DNA from: Paenibacillus chibensis
GTDB lineage: Bacteria > Bacillota > Bacilli > Paenibacillales > Paenibacillaceae
Assembly (NCBI RefSeq): GCF_004001045.1
Contig: NZ_BIMK01000009.1
Location: forward strand, 124,001-188,000
Length of the DNA: 64,000 nucleotides
Reading direction: 5' to 3'
The stretch's first letter is position 1; every line of letters starts with the position of its first letter. Positions 54,443 to 63,852 of the stretch are shown here, piece by piece. Below the pieces are notes generated by a model that did no database searches, was not told the DNA's origin, and worked only from the letters and a program-made list of their open reading frames with translations. A program made the position numbers and the translations under genes.

Positions 54443-56641
54443 CTATTTCCAATCGATTCTGACACTGCGGCCTTGAGGACTGCCTTCGAACGACAGTAAA
54501 ACGGTTCCCGTCTCGCTGTCATATTCAAACTGAATGGATTTGCCTTCAACGGCTGCTTGTATCGGAGGCAGAGGGGTCCTCAGCCGGGTGCTAACCATAA
54601 TCCCTTCGGGGGATTCGGCAATCCACGAGTATCCTCCCTCATATAGCACTTCACTGCGGATTCTGGAAGATGTGGCTAGAATCCCCGGCTGCGCGGCATC
54701 ATCGGCATGAAAGCCTAAATCATAGAGCAGCGCGTTACCATTGGGCTTCAGGTGGACCCGCTTGACCACCGGCAGGTGCGGATCGAACAACGGTATAAAC
54801 GAGCCGGTAAGCTCGACTTGATTGTTCGAATCTAATGCATCAGTCTCATCCAATACATGGATGATTCGATAAGGCCCGCGCCGGATATCCAGCGTCCCCT
54901 TCGTTCTGAATTCCGCTGCCTCTCCGCGGTACCCTAGCGCCTGCTTGACGCCACCGATCACCAGCTCGGCGCCTTCCGCATGCCCGGCGAGATCCGCCGG
55001 ATGCTTCCGGATGAGCAGCACGGCCCCGCTGCCGACGGGATGCATGCCTTCCTCCGGCACCCTGCCAAGGCCTAAGGAGTCAAACAGATGCTCCTCCGGA
55101 TGCGCATAGGCACCCCTCAGCGAATCCCGGTTCCACCATTCTCTCACTTGGTGATAGGGATCGCTCCCATCCCCGACATATATGAGAATGCCGCCATCAC
55201 GTATCCACTGCGCAAGCACCTGATGAATCCCGGGATGCTCCGGCTTCATGAATTCATAGCTGAGCAGCAGCACCCTGTAATCATCGAGGTATCCGGGGAA
55301 ATGCAGCACATTGTCGTATTGGAGCGGCCGTACCGGAATTCCGCTTTTGAGAAGCGGAAGCGCCAGACCGTAGAACGGCGACCAGTCCAGCAGCTCCTTC
55401 TCCTCTTCCTCAAGCGTATAGGGCGAATGCGTTCCGTCGTATCTCGAAGCGGTGCGTGGAGAATCGCCTGGATGCTCCACGCTTCCGCGCTGATACATGG
55501 CCGAATTGGCCAAACAGAGTCCTATGCCCTTTAACGCAGCGGATTCCTCGATATCCCCGTCATACTTATGCATCTCGCCCAGCATATGCATGATGGTCAG
55601 CAGTTGAGTGGCATAGGTGCCGGGAATCGGCTCTTTTCCGCTGCCGTCTTCCTTCGGATAGCTGCCTTCGAATACCCGATGCGGCCAAGGGCACACCTCG
55701 TACCGGCTAACCCCAGGATGGAGCAGTGATGCGGTCACCGTAGCCAGATAATTCTGTTCATAGTCCGCCCAGGTATACGACGGATTGTCTTCAATCGGAT
55801 CATGCAAGAACCACATATCCCTGCCGGTTCCGCGCGTGAGCTCCTGCATCATGCCGTACTCCAGGTAAGCCGTTTCGAACGTCCTTTCTCTGCGTACTCC
55901 TTGGTACACGTTCGGCGTCCGGCTGGTTCCCGTCCAGATCTGCGCGATAAACCCGTCACAGGATGGCATGGAAACAAACATCGACTCCGGACTGACGATC
56001 CGCCACTGCGTGTAGTTGATCAAGCTGTGCGTCGGAATATAAAAGCGGACTGTCCTGCCGTATGTCGTCAGCGCATATTCCTTCATTTCACTGCAAATCC
56101 GGTCCATAGCCCGATAATACATCGCTGCCTTCAGCTTGGAAGCCCTGTACTGCGCATCGCAGGAAGCATGAGGAGGTTGCCAATCTTCTCCGTAATAATT
56201 CAGCCACTCGCGCTTGAAGGCTTCCGAATATCCCGAGACTGCCCAGAATTCGGGCTCCTCCATATGGATGGCTTCCACGCCGGCATCGATCGCTTTTTTG
56301 ATATGCGTGGATAGATACGCCGCAAAGGAAATGGTAGGCACCATGTAGGGAACATCTTTCCCATGAAGCAAGCGCTTGCCATTCCGGTCCATCTGAGCTT
56401 CGTCCCAATGATTGCGGCCGTCAAAACGTCCATAGAGATAATCCTGATATTCCCCCCAGGATACGCCGGTCATCAAATGAACGGTGTATCCTGCCTGCTT
56501 CCAGCCGTCGATACGTTCGGGCAAATCCTCTGATATGCCGTATACCATGACAAAATCCGTACGCAGATCATATTTGGGACCGTAGGGCCTCGCTTCCTGA
56601 AATCCCGTCCACTCCGGTCCTGCTTTCGATCGAAGGCTCAC
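54443..56641 (-). CDS. Putative glycoside hydrolase-like protein, unknown specificity
   Basis: No family is recognised with certainty. The 732-residue protein looks like a TIM barrel in its first half, where AGVEAIHMEEPEFWAVSGY could hold catalytic acids. A glutamine-amidotransferase-like middle follows (FLDDYR-type VLLLSYEFMKPEHPGI, WIRDGGILIYVGDGSDPYHQ), then a beta-rich C-terminal part. This layout recalls GH42-type beta-galactosidases. No signal peptide is seen. It starts with GTG after AAGGGGG and follows the importer genes, so it probably degrades the imported sugar. Confidence 0.7.
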   Translation of the reverse strand: MSLRSKAGPEWTGFQEARPYGPKYDLRTDFVMVYGISEDLPERIDGWKQAGYTVHLMTGVSWGEYQDYLYGRFDGRNHWDEAQMDRNGKRLLHGKDVPYMVPTISFAAYLSTHIKKAIDAGVEAIHMEEPEFWAVSGYSEAFKREWLNYYGEDWQPPHASCDAQYRASKLKAAMYYRAMDRICSEMKEYALTTYGRTVRFYIPTHSLINYTQWRIVSPESMFVSMPSCDGFIAQIWTGTSRTPNVYQGVRRERTFETAYLEYGMMQELTRGTGRDMWFLHDPIEDNPSYTWADYEQNYLATVTASLLHPGVSRYEVCPWPHRVFEGSYPKEDGSGKEPIPGTYATQLLTIMHMLGEMHKYDGDIEESAALKGIGLCLANSAMYQRGSVEHPGDSPRTASRYDGTHSPYTLEEEEKELLDWSPFYGLALPLLKSGIPVRPLQYDNVLHFPGYLDDYRVLLLSYEFMKPEHPGIHQVLAQWIRDGGILIYVGDGSDPYHQVREWWNRDSLRGAYAHPEEHLFDSLGLGRVPEEGMHPVGSGAVLLIRKHPADLAGHAEGAELVIGGVKQALGYRGEAAEFRTKGTLDIRRGPYRIIHVLDETDALDSNNQVELTGSFIPLFDPHLPVVKRVHLKPNGNALLYDLGFHADDAAQPGILATSSRIRSEVLYEGGYSWIAESPEGIMVSTRLRTPLPPIQAAVEGKSIQFEYDSETGTVLLSFEGSPQGRSVRIDWK

Positions 56642-56655
56642 AGCGCGTTCCCCCT

Positions 56656-58289
56656 TTAGTTCGGCATCGCCAGCTTGACGACGTCTTTGCCTTTCAGTTC
56701 TTCGTTCACGTATTTCATCGCATCGTCGTATCCCGTCTTTTTGATCTGATCGCGCAGATCATTGATGACCTTCAGCGCCGCATCATCCGATTTGGTGAAT
56801 ATCGCCTGCTTCCATACAGGGTCCATCTGATCCATGGATGGTTTCAGCGCATCCCAGTTCGGCGCTTTCGTAATCACGTCGCCGGGGTTGAAAGCGGAGA
56901 TGATGCTGATGCCGTTCGGACGCAATATTTTGCGCGCTTTGTCCATGGCCGCCAGACGATCCTGGTCAGCCCAGATATCACCGCCGCCGACGGAGTTGAT
57001 CCGATCCAGGCCCGTCATGTTCTCCAGTCCGATCGCAATGCCTTGATTGCGCTTCACTTTTCCGGTGGTATCCTCGTTGAATTTGTCGAACCATTCCTTC
57101 TTGGCTACCGCCTTGCCGTCAACTTTTTCCCAATGCACCCCTTCGACGCCGTAATGCACGAGCATGAAGCCTTCGTCGGAAGCCAGGAAGTCCAGCAGCT
57201 TCAGCGCCGCGTCGACATCCTTGCATTTTTTCGTGATGACCGTGACGTTATTGCCTTGAATGCCCAGGTCTACCGGACGGTTCGGCTCCGCACCGGCGCG
57301 GTCGAGCGGTCCTACCGGAACATAGTCCGAGCCTGGATGTGCTTTCACGTAATCCTTGGACGCATCGAGGATCGCAGGGTAATGCGCTGCCAGAATCGCG
57401 ATACGGCCCTGCTTGATCTTTTCGTTTGCAATCGGATCGGTCTGCGTGAAAACTTCGGGATCGAGCAACCCTTCGGAAATCAGTTTGCGATAATACAAAG
57501 TGTATTCTTCATAGGCCTTCGTGAAGAACACATTTTCGAGACTGCCGTCCCCTTTGTCCACGTAACTGGTTCCGTAGAAGAGGGTATTGCCGATGCCGAC
57601 GGCCCAGCCGTCATGAAAGCCCCCGAGAGGCATGACAGGCATGCCGTTTTCCGTTAGATTCGCATCCTTGATTTTTTCAGAAATTCGTACAAATCCTCTT
57701 TCGTCTTGACCGATTGGGGATCGACCCCGACTTTGTCCGCGATATCCTTGCGCACGTAAAAGCCGTACAGCCAATCATTTACGTCTTTTCCTGTGGCGGG
57801 TTGATTCTGATACATCAAGTATTTTTTGCCGTCGATGCCCCCGATTCCCTTTTCATAGAGCGCAGGCGGCACATTTTCCTTGGCGATCGCTTTGGCGAGG
57901 TTCGGGTATTTGTCGATTTTGTCGGTCAGGTCCACGAGCTGTCCTTCCTTGGCCGCTTTGATAATGCCATCCAGCTCACCGCCCCATGCAGGTCCCGTAT
58001 ATATGTCCGGCAGATCCTGCGTCGCGAAAATCGTGTTGACCTTCTCAACCTCGCTGCCTTTCGTGTAGTCGATCTTGATCTTGATCCCCGTCTTTTCCTC
58101 AATCGCCTGTGTAACCGGCGTCGTGTCCGTGTCCGGACCGGTAGAACCGTTCCAGTTGTTCAGGATGGTCAGCGTCGGCGTTTTACCGTCCCCGCTTGCT
58201 CCGCCACCTCCGCCGCAACCGTACAGCAGTCCGGTCAGCATGATGACCCCCATCAAAGAACAGGCCGCTTTTAAATGTAATTTGCCCAT
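56656..58289 (-). pseudogene. LplA-like sugar-binding lipoprotein gene, interrupted by a one-base frameshift
   Basis: The N-terminal part (58289 down to about 57678) has a lipoprotein signal ending LTGLLYGCGGG and continues to DLYEFLKKSRMRI before a stop. The next frame resumes with EKIKDANLTENGMPV and runs to the end of a normal LplA-type solute-binding protein of about 545 residues. One base appears to be missing from the T-run 57672-57677, six A in the coding strand where seven would restore the frame. It binds an oligosaccharide for the permeases at 58347-60166. The lesion may be real or a sequencing error. GGAGGG lies 5 bases before ATG 58289. Confidence 0.88.
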
Positions 58290-58346
58290 ATGAACCCTCC
58301 CCAACATTAGATTGATATGATCAAGTCCCTTAGGGAACCTGTATCC

Positions 58347-59242
58347 TCAGCCTTTGACCGATCCGATCATGACGCCTTTGACGAAGTACCGCTGCAGGAA
58401 CGGATACACGCATAGAATCGGGAATACCGTAATCACCAAAAGGGCCATTCGCATCGATTCGGGCGTGGCGCCCGCCATGTTCACATTGACCGTTTGCCCG
58501 CCCTGCTGTGCCGCTCTCTGCATGGATGAGGACAGCGCTTCGGCTTCCGTCAGCATTTGCTGCAGCAGCGTTTGCACCGGAATAAGATTTTTGTCCGACA
58601 CATAGTAGGCACCCGTAAACCAGTCATTCCAATGCGCCACGCCGATGAACAGCGAGATGGTCGCAATCACCGGACCCGACAATGGCAGAATGATCCGCAC
58701 AAAGATCTGGAAATCATTCAGACCGTCGATCCGGGCCGATTCCTCGATTTCCTCGGGAATGCCCTGCAAAAACGTTCGAATAATCACAACATGCATGAAA
58801 TTGAACAGCATCGGAATCACGTAGACCCAGAACGAATTGATCAGGTGCAGCTTTTGCAGCGTGATGAAATAAGGGATGAACCCGGCGCTGAAGATCGTTG
58901 GCAAAAAGATATAAAAGGTAAAAAACGTGCGTCCCGGCAGCGTTTTTTTCGACAGCGCGTAAGCCATGAGCGTACAGAGCAGCACATGCGCGGCGGTACC
59001 GATCACAGTCCGCAAGATCGTGATTTTATACGCCTGCCAAATTTGCCTGTTATCAAATACCTGGGCATAATTGTCCAGCGTGAACTTGCGGGGATAGAAA
59101 TACAGCGCCCCCATCATCGAATCCTTTCCGTCATTCAGGGAGTAAACAAGTATGTAAATGAACGGATAGATCATGAGAAACCGAAAAAGGCTAGCAGAAT
59201 GTAATTCAGCAAATTGAAAAAGGAAAATGAACGAGTTTTCAT
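58347..59242 (-). pseudogene. LplC-like sugar ABC permease gene, N-terminal frameshift
   Basis: GGGGAGG lies 6 bases before an ATG at 59242, which opens MKTRSFSFFNLLNYILLAFF, the usual first helix, but the frame stops 21 codons later at TGA overlapping an ATG at 59174. The other frame continues as MIYPFIYILVYSLNDGKDS and gives the full BPD_transp_1 permease, including the EEIEESARIDGLNDFQIFVR loop. One base is missing near 59172-59190, perhaps in the TTTTT run. If the sequence is right, the protein made from ATG 59174 would lack part of its first helix. Confidence 0.82.
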
Positions 59243-59254
59243 GCTTGACCTCCC

Positions 59255-60166
59255 CTAGAACAGTGATACATCGCTGACTTTGCGGGCGATCCAGTTGACG
59301 GTGACGATCAATATCAGGGCGATGCCGCTTTGGAAAAGCCCTACGGCTGCCGCATAACTGAGTCGTCCCTGCTGTATGCCCGAAGTGATGACGTGCACGT
59401 CAAGCACGCTGCCGATACTGGCGGTAGCCGGCCCGTTTAACAGGAGCAGCTGTTCAAATCCCGCACTCATGAGACTGCCTGTTGCGAGAATAAACAGAAT
59501 GACGGCAATGTTGCGGATACCCGGCAGCGTAACATGCCAAATTTGCCTGAAGCGGCTGGCGCCGTCGATCTTGGCTGCTTCATAGAGCTGCTGGTCAATG
59601 CCGGCGATCGCTGCCATGTAGATAATGGAGTTCCAGCCGATGTTTTTCCAGACATCCGAGCCGAGAACAAGCGGGTAAAACCAGGTCGTATTGTTCATGA
59701 ATTGGACAGGATGAGCGCCGAAAGAGGATAAAAGATCGTTAAGCGGTCCCCCGTACATGGACAAAAGACGCTGCATCAACGTGACGACGACGATCCAGGA
59801 GACGAAATAAGGCAGGTAAGAAAGCGTTTGGATCGTTTTCTTAAACTTCAGGTTGCGGATTTCATTGAGGAGGATCGCAAGAATAATCGGCATCGGGAAG
59901 CCCACAAGCAGCTTCATCAAGCTGATGACAATGGTGTTGCGGATGATGTCTGAAGACTGGTAGTAATCAAAAAACTGACGGAAATACTTTAGCCCCGCCC
60001 AGGGACTTCCCGTAAAGCCGCCGACAAACGTGAAATCCCGAAATGCGACCTGAAGTCCATAAAGCGGAACATACGAAAAGATAAAGAACCAGACGATACC
60101 GGGCAGCAGGAACAAGTAGAACAGCTTGTGACGCCATACTCTTTTCCAAAGCAAGGATGACTTCAT
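59255..60166 (-). CDS. LplB-like sugar ABC transporter permease
   Basis: The 303-residue permease has six membrane segments and the conserved cytoplasmic EAAKIDGASRFRQIWHVTLP loop that contacts the ATPase. It heads the importer operon. The usual MsmX-type ATPase gene is not in the window. AGAGGTGA is the ribosome site for ATG 60166; a GTG three codons earlier overlaps it. Confidence 0.9.
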   Translation of the reverse strand: MKSSLLWKRVWRHKLFYLFLLPGIVWFFIFSYVPLYGLQVAFRDFTFVGGFTGSPWAGLKYFRQFFDYYQSSDIIRNTIVISLMKLLVGFPMPIILAILLNEIRNLKFKKTIQTLSYLPYFVSWIVVVTLMQRLLSMYGGPLNDLLSSFGAHPVQFMNNTTWFYPLVLGSDVWKNIGWNSIIYMAAIAGIDQQLYEAAKIDGASRFRQIWHVTLPGIRNIAVILFILATGSLMSAGFEQLLLLNGPATASIGSVLDVHVITSGIQQGRLSYAAAVGLFQSGIALILIVTVNWIARKVSDVSLF

Positions 60167-60209
60167 GAACCTCACCTCTCTTCCAGTCGTAATTGAAACA
60201 GATGTCTAA

Positions 60210-60225
60210 ATGTAAGCGATTGCAA
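60210..60225 (-). promoter_or_regulatory. Candidate CcpA cre site upstream of the importer operon
   Basis: ATGTAAGCGATTGCAA matches the cre consensus WTGNNARCGNWWWCAW at 15 of 16 positions. It lies about 45 bases before the permease start, which would repress sugar import when glucose is present. Confidence 0.6.
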
Positions 60226-60341
60226 AGTGGCGTGTGACAGTGAATTTCTCTATACTCCCCCTTCCACATGTATAGGTTGACTGATCTTCAGGTGTCCGGC
60301 GCGGCCGAATATGACTTACAGACTTTAGAATTATAATATAA

Positions 60342-60360
60342 TATATATTTATTATATTCA
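60342..60360. promoter_or_regulatory. Candidate operator of the GntR/LacI regulator (importer side)
   Basis: TATATATTTATTATATTCA shares 16 of 19 bases with TATATATTTGCTATATACA upstream of the regulator gene itself. It is AT-rich, so chance similarity is possible. The rest of the 60176-60485 gap holds the importer promoter region, the cre site and the regulator's terminator. Confidence 0.4.
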
Positions 60361-60426
60361 ATATGTTTTTTTGATAAATACATGGTTAATTTGTTTTTGG
60401 ATTTTAAAGCTGCTAGTTACAAGCTC

Positions 60427-60458
60427 AAAAAAAATCTTCTCCGCAAGGGAAAAGATTT
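60427..60458 (-). terminator. Intrinsic terminator of the GntR/LacI gene
   Basis: The stem AAATCTTCTCC / GGGAAAAGATTT is followed by eight T residues on the minus strand. Confidence 0.85.
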
Positions 60459-60485
60459 CATTCCAGCTGAACGCTGGAGGCTTAT

Positions 60486-61646
60486 TCAGGGCTGTTCCGG
60501 AGGCTTTCCGGTCGTTTGTCCATGCACCAATTCCGGGTTCAAGAGAATCTTGCTGTAGCTTCTGTCCCTCTCCCTCCGGCCTTGATGAATCAGGTCCAGC
60601 ATTGTCGCTGCCGCCTGGCTTCCAATCTCGTATTCAAACTGCTTGATATGGGTAAAAATGCTGAAATCATCCACAACGGAAGTCGGCTCATCGAAGCTGA
60701 TGATGGATAGATCCTCAGGCACCTTCAGACCCGCCTGTTTTGCGAGCTGGTACATCTGCACGCCGAGCCTGCCGTTCAATGTGATGTACGCCGTGGCCAT
60801 TTTGTTGCGCATATAGCGAAGCAGCGGATGGTTTTCGGCCTCCCTTAAGCTTTCAATATGGAAATCCGTAATGATATGCGCCGGGTTGATCATCGCTCCT
60901 TTCATTTTCAAAGCGTTGACGTAACCCTCGATCCGTTCCTGTACCGTCAACGTCTGAATCGGAGAATCCGAACAAATCGCGATCTGCCGATGACCGAGCT
61001 CCCATAAATAATCTACCGCCAGCTTCGCTCCCAGCTTGCCGTCCGCTGCAATATAATCCGTCTCAACCCCAGGCAGGAACCGGTCCATCAATACAAACGG
61101 ATAGCCCGAAAACTTCATGCTCAGAAGTTCTTCATTATAGTGCTCTTCATCGACCGGGAAGATCACAATCCCTTCCGCTCCGATGCTCTGAAGCGTCTTC
61201 AGCGCTTCCTTCTCCTTCTCGATGTCTCCGTCGGAGAGGAGAATCATCACCCGGTAACCTTGCATGGCGAGTGTGTTTTTGACACCGTTGATGAGCCGAA
61301 TGGCGAAGTAATCCAGAATGGAGGGGATAACCAGACCAATCAGCTTGGAGGCTTGAACTCCGGAGGTCGCGGGTTTCGGCAGCGGAGATTCGTCCTTGAT
61401 GCTCGTCGGTTCTACCTGTTTGCGTTTGCCCACAAAGCTGCCCTTACCCGGTACCCGGTCGATAATCTGCTCGTCAGCAAGAGTGGATAAAGCCTTGACG
61501 ACCGTGATCTTGCTGACGTTAAACTGCTCCATGAGTTCCTTTTCCGTCGGAATCCGTTCACCGGGCTGCAAACCGTTGGAACGGATGAGCTCAAGTATAT
61601 ATTGCTGGATTTTCTGATAAAGCGGTACTCGTGTATTCATATTCAT
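60486..61646 (-). CDS. GntR-LacI hybrid regulator (AraR-like)
   Basis: The 386-residue regulator has an N-terminal GntR winged helix (IPTEKELMEQFNVSKITVVK, residues 32-51) fused to a LacI/ribose-binding-like sensor (IGLVIPSILDYFAIRLINGV then YIADGKLG-type effector pocket and ITLNGRLGVQMY). This architecture is that of AraR. It probably controls the sugar importer operon downstream, and its own gene, through the paired AT-rich sites. No strong ribosome site separates the two candidate ATGs. Confidence 0.9.
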   Translation of the reverse strand: MNMNTRVPLYQKIQQYILELIRSNGLQPGERIPTEKELMEQFNVSKITVVKALSTLADEQIIDRVPGKGSFVGKRKQVEPTSIKDESPLPKPATSGVQASKLIGLVIPSILDYFAIRLINGVKNTLAMQGYRVMILLSDGDIEKEKEALKTLQSIGAEGIVIFPVDEEHYNEELLSMKFSGYPFVLMDRFLPGVETDYIAADGKLGAKLAVDYLWELGHRQIAICSDSPIQTLTVQERIEGYVNALKMKGAMINPAHIITDFHIESLREAENHPLLRYMRNKMATAYITLNGRLGVQMYQLAKQAGLKVPEDLSIISFDEPTSVVDDFSIFTHIKQFEYEIGSQAAATMLDLIHQGRRERDRSYSKILLNPELVHGQTTGKPPEQP

Positions 61647-61666
61647 CTTGAAATCACCATACTTTT

Positions 61667-61685
61667 ATATATTTGCTATATACAT
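61667..61685. promoter_or_regulatory. Candidate operator of the GntR/LacI regulator (own promoter)
   Basis: TATATATTTGCTATATACA lies about 20 bases before the regulator start and is near-palindromic (TATATA..TATATA). Its partner is at 60342-60360. Binding here would give autoregulation. Confidence 0.4.
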
Positions 61686-61783
61686 TTTAAACTATTATGA
61701 ACTTCATCGGAAAAAAAGTTGATTATTTTTAGCTTAAAACATAAAATTCTGTATTCGCAAGATGAATGGATACCCAAAACAAA

Positions 61784-61810
61784 AAAAGCGCAGGTCATGC
61801 CTGAGCTTTT
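61784..61810 (-). terminator. Intrinsic terminator of the PCYCGC lipoprotein gene
   Basis: The stem AAAAGCGCAGG / CCTGAGCTTTT (one mismatch) is followed by a T-run on the minus strand. Confidence 0.8.
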
Positions 61811-61833
61811 GGTCTTCCGTTGGTACATCGATT

Positions 61834-62340
61834 TTACAGTACATCGGGCGTCGGCGTCGGTGCCGCATATCCACCTGTCGAATACGTCTTATCGATCACG
61901 GAGCGGATTTCTTTGACGGACTTGCCTTGTTTGCTGAGCTCCGATACGGTCATTGCCGTTTCCACACATACGCCGCAGCGTGTTCCGTGATCATCCCATA
62001 CGACACTTCCATCCGGATGAACCTCTTTGATGAAACAGTTCAGGTTGCTCTTATGCCCCGCGCTTTCGCCGCAGCCGCAGTAGCAGGGAATGGATCCCAA
62101 AATATCCTTCACCCCGGCAGCAGTGGTATATGCCGTCTTTAAGACCGGATCGAGCGGATCCAGGAACGTCGGGAGCTTGTCCGTTCCACCCGTCATCTCC
62201 TGCAAATCGCCGTTAGCCGCCACCTCCTTATGAGCTTCTCCATGATGATCTGCCGGTTCCGCAGCCTTCGTGCCGCAGCCGGCCAGCAGCAATCCTGAAA
62301 GAACAACTCCGAGTATCGTAATTCGCGTCATCTTGCCCAA
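61834..62340 (-). CDS. PCYCGC-motif lipoprotein
   Basis: The protein has a lipoprotein signal (ITILGVVLSGLLLAGC), a His-rich stretch (ADHHGEAHKE) and the signature IPCYCGCGESAGHKSNLNCF followed by DDHGTRCGVCVETAM. The paired cysteines and histidines suggest metal binding or thiol chemistry outside the membrane; function is not established. AAGGAG fits a TTG at 62340 (8 bases); the ATG at 62346 is too close. It is divergent from an ArsR-type metal sensor, which may control it. Confidence 0.83.
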   Translation of the reverse strand: MGKMTRITILGVVLSGLLLAGCGTKAAEPADHHGEAHKEVAANGDLQEMTGGTDKLPTFLDPLDPVLKTAYTTAAGVKDILGSIPCYCGCGESAGHKSNLNCFIKEVHPDGSVVWDDHGTRCGVCVETAMTVSELSKQGKSVKEIRSVIDKTYSTGGYAAPTPTPDVL

Positions 62341-62482
62341 CACCATCTCTCCTTCTGAACGATTTCTTTCCCTGTACTCCAGTATACCATGAGATCGTTC
62401 ATTTGGAGGAATCGTCACGGATTCGCCACCGAAGAAGATATTATCCTGAAAATCCGTATTTCCACCATTAACTTAACTGTAA

Positions 62483-62522
62483 TGATTCCGTTTAAGTACC
62501 ACTTTTGTTATAATTGGAATCA
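62483..62522 (+). promoter_or_regulatory. Candidate ArsR operator/promoter
   Basis: TGATTCC (62483-62489) and GGAATCA (62516-62522) form an inverted repeat around a -10-like TATAAT (62509-62514). The arms would flank the promoter of the ArsR gene. The -35 (TTCCGT) is weak. Confidence 0.4.
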
Positions 62523-62561
62523 TCAGCTCGAACACGGAACCGATAGAAAGGTGATTAATCC

Positions 62562-62933
62562 ATGGAACAGTCCGTCAATCCGATTGAAGAATGCGATGCA
62601 ACCTGCATGGGTTCAGAATCAGAACTGAGCAAAATCAAAGAAGGACTGATCGATGATCAAGCCGCGTCTCAGGTAGCCGATTGGTTTAAGGCATTCAGCG
62701 ATCCCACCCGGGTCAAGCTGATCGACGCGCTTCTGCAGAGGGAGCTTTGCGTGCATGATTTGACAATCCTGCTGGGCATGGGTCAATCTGCGGTATCCCA
62801 TCAGCTCCGGTATCTTCGCAATTTGCGTATCGTTAAACGCCGCAAGGAAGGAAAAACCGTATATTACTCGCTTGATGATACACATATTGAACAGATTTTT
62901 GTTCAGACGCTTCAGCATACCCAGCACGCATAA
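62562..62933 (+). CDS. ArsR/SmtB-family metal-responsive repressor
   Basis: The 123-residue repressor has a winged helix (LCVHDLTILLGMGQSAVSHQ). Two metal sites can be traced. The alpha5 site has Asp106, His108, His119 and His122, spaced exactly as in zinc-sensing CzrA. The alpha3N-type site has Cys11, Cys15 and Cys63, but the usual second cysteine of ELCVCDL is His65. It is therefore CadC-like with a changed ligand, likely sensing Zn, Cd or Pb. AAAGGTG precedes the ATG. No efflux pump gene is adjacent. Confidence 0.9.
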   Translation: MEQSVNPIEECDATCMGSESELSKIKEGLIDDQAASQVADWFKAFSDPTRVKLIDALLQRELCVHDLTILLGMGQSAVSHQLRYLRNLRIVKRRKEGKTVYYSLDDTHIEQIFVQTLQHTQHA

Positions 62934-62975
62934 ACCATTGATCGCTGTATGTAGTTATTCCTTCTGGTATCTACA

Positions 62976-63014
62976 AAAGGAAGGCTCTCTTGTAACCCAA
63001 GAGAGCCTTCTTTG
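62976..63014. terminator. Bidirectional intrinsic terminator
   Basis: A 13-bp stem GAAGGCTCTCTTG / CAAGAGAGCCTTC with a short loop lies between the convergent arsR-type and nitroreductase genes. Confidence 0.92.
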
Positions 63015-63052
63015 TCTTCATTGGAATTCAATTCATATGAATCGCAATGATC

Positions 63053-63646
63053 CTATTGTCTGAGCGGGCCGGCTTCATCGACCCAAACGGTAAGGCTTTC
63101 GAAGGATTTGCGTTTCGCATTCTGCTGCGGCTGCTCCACCGGTACGCCCAGATAAATGAATCCCAGCATTTTATCGTTCGTGCCCAGACCGAAATGCTCG
63201 TTCATCTTCGGATGATACGTCGGCTCGCCGGTTCTCCAGATGGCACCCAGGCCAAGTCCGTGGGCTTCAAGAAGCATATTCTGAATCGCGGCGAATACCG
63301 CGCCGTATTCCTCTAGCTCAATGACCTTAGCATGCTCCTTCGGCGACACGGCAACCGCAATGACGACCGGTGCCCGCATCGGCTTCGTTCTTGCCGACTC
63401 CGCAGCTGCCGCCGCTTCCGGTGATTCGGGATCAGCCGCATTAGCCCGCGCTACGTCCGCAAGTGCTTCGCCAAGCATTTGGCGGCCCTCGCCTCGCAGT
63501 ACGAAAAAGCGCCAAGGCTCTGTCATCCGGTGATTTGGTGCCCATGTTCCAGCTTCCAGGATTTGCTCAATGTGCTTCACAGGAACTTCCTCCTGCGTTA
63601 CCTTCCCTACGCTTCTGCGCGTACGTATGGCTTCTGAAATATTCAT
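63053..63646 (-). CDS. Nitroreductase family protein (YdjA-like)
   Basis: The 197-residue FMN enzyme starts MNISEAIRTRRSVGKVTQEE, with the RTRRS FMN-phosphate motif, and contains GTWAPNHRMTEPWRFFVL and GLGLGAIWRTGEPTYHPKMN. It belongs to the minimal nitroreductases; the physiological substrate is unknown. GGAGAGAGGG precedes ATG 63646; an upstream 18-codon extension is rejected. It is a single gene. Confidence 0.9.
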   Translation of the reverse strand: MNISEAIRTRRSVGKVTQEEVPVKHIEQILEAGTWAPNHRMTEPWRFFVLRGEGRQMLGEALADVARANAADPESPEAAAAAESARTKPMRAPVVIAVAVSPKEHAKVIELEEYGAVFAAIQNMLLEAHGLGLGAIWRTGEPTYHPKMNEHFGLGTNDKMLGFIYLGVPVEQPQQNAKRKSFESLTVWVDEAGPLRQ

Positions 63647-63852
63647 GTTCGTTCCCTCTCTCCAATTAAGAATCTTTCTCAATGACTTATATTGTATCAA
63701 ATTTCCCTTCTCTTTTCCTGTTCGTTAACAGAAATCTTAACATTTTTACCATCGTCTGATCTTCCTCTGACTCTGAATTAATATTCGCTTTATACAATAC
63801 TTGAAAGATACATAGGTTCTTTAACCATTTACTGAAGAGGGGAATGATTCAT

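Noticed and set aside
57660..57690. Programmed ribosomal frameshift joining the two halves of the binding protein
   Set aside because: The run G-AAA-AAA does not form a good slippery heptamer in the zero frame, no stimulatory structure is evident, and relatives normally have one frame.
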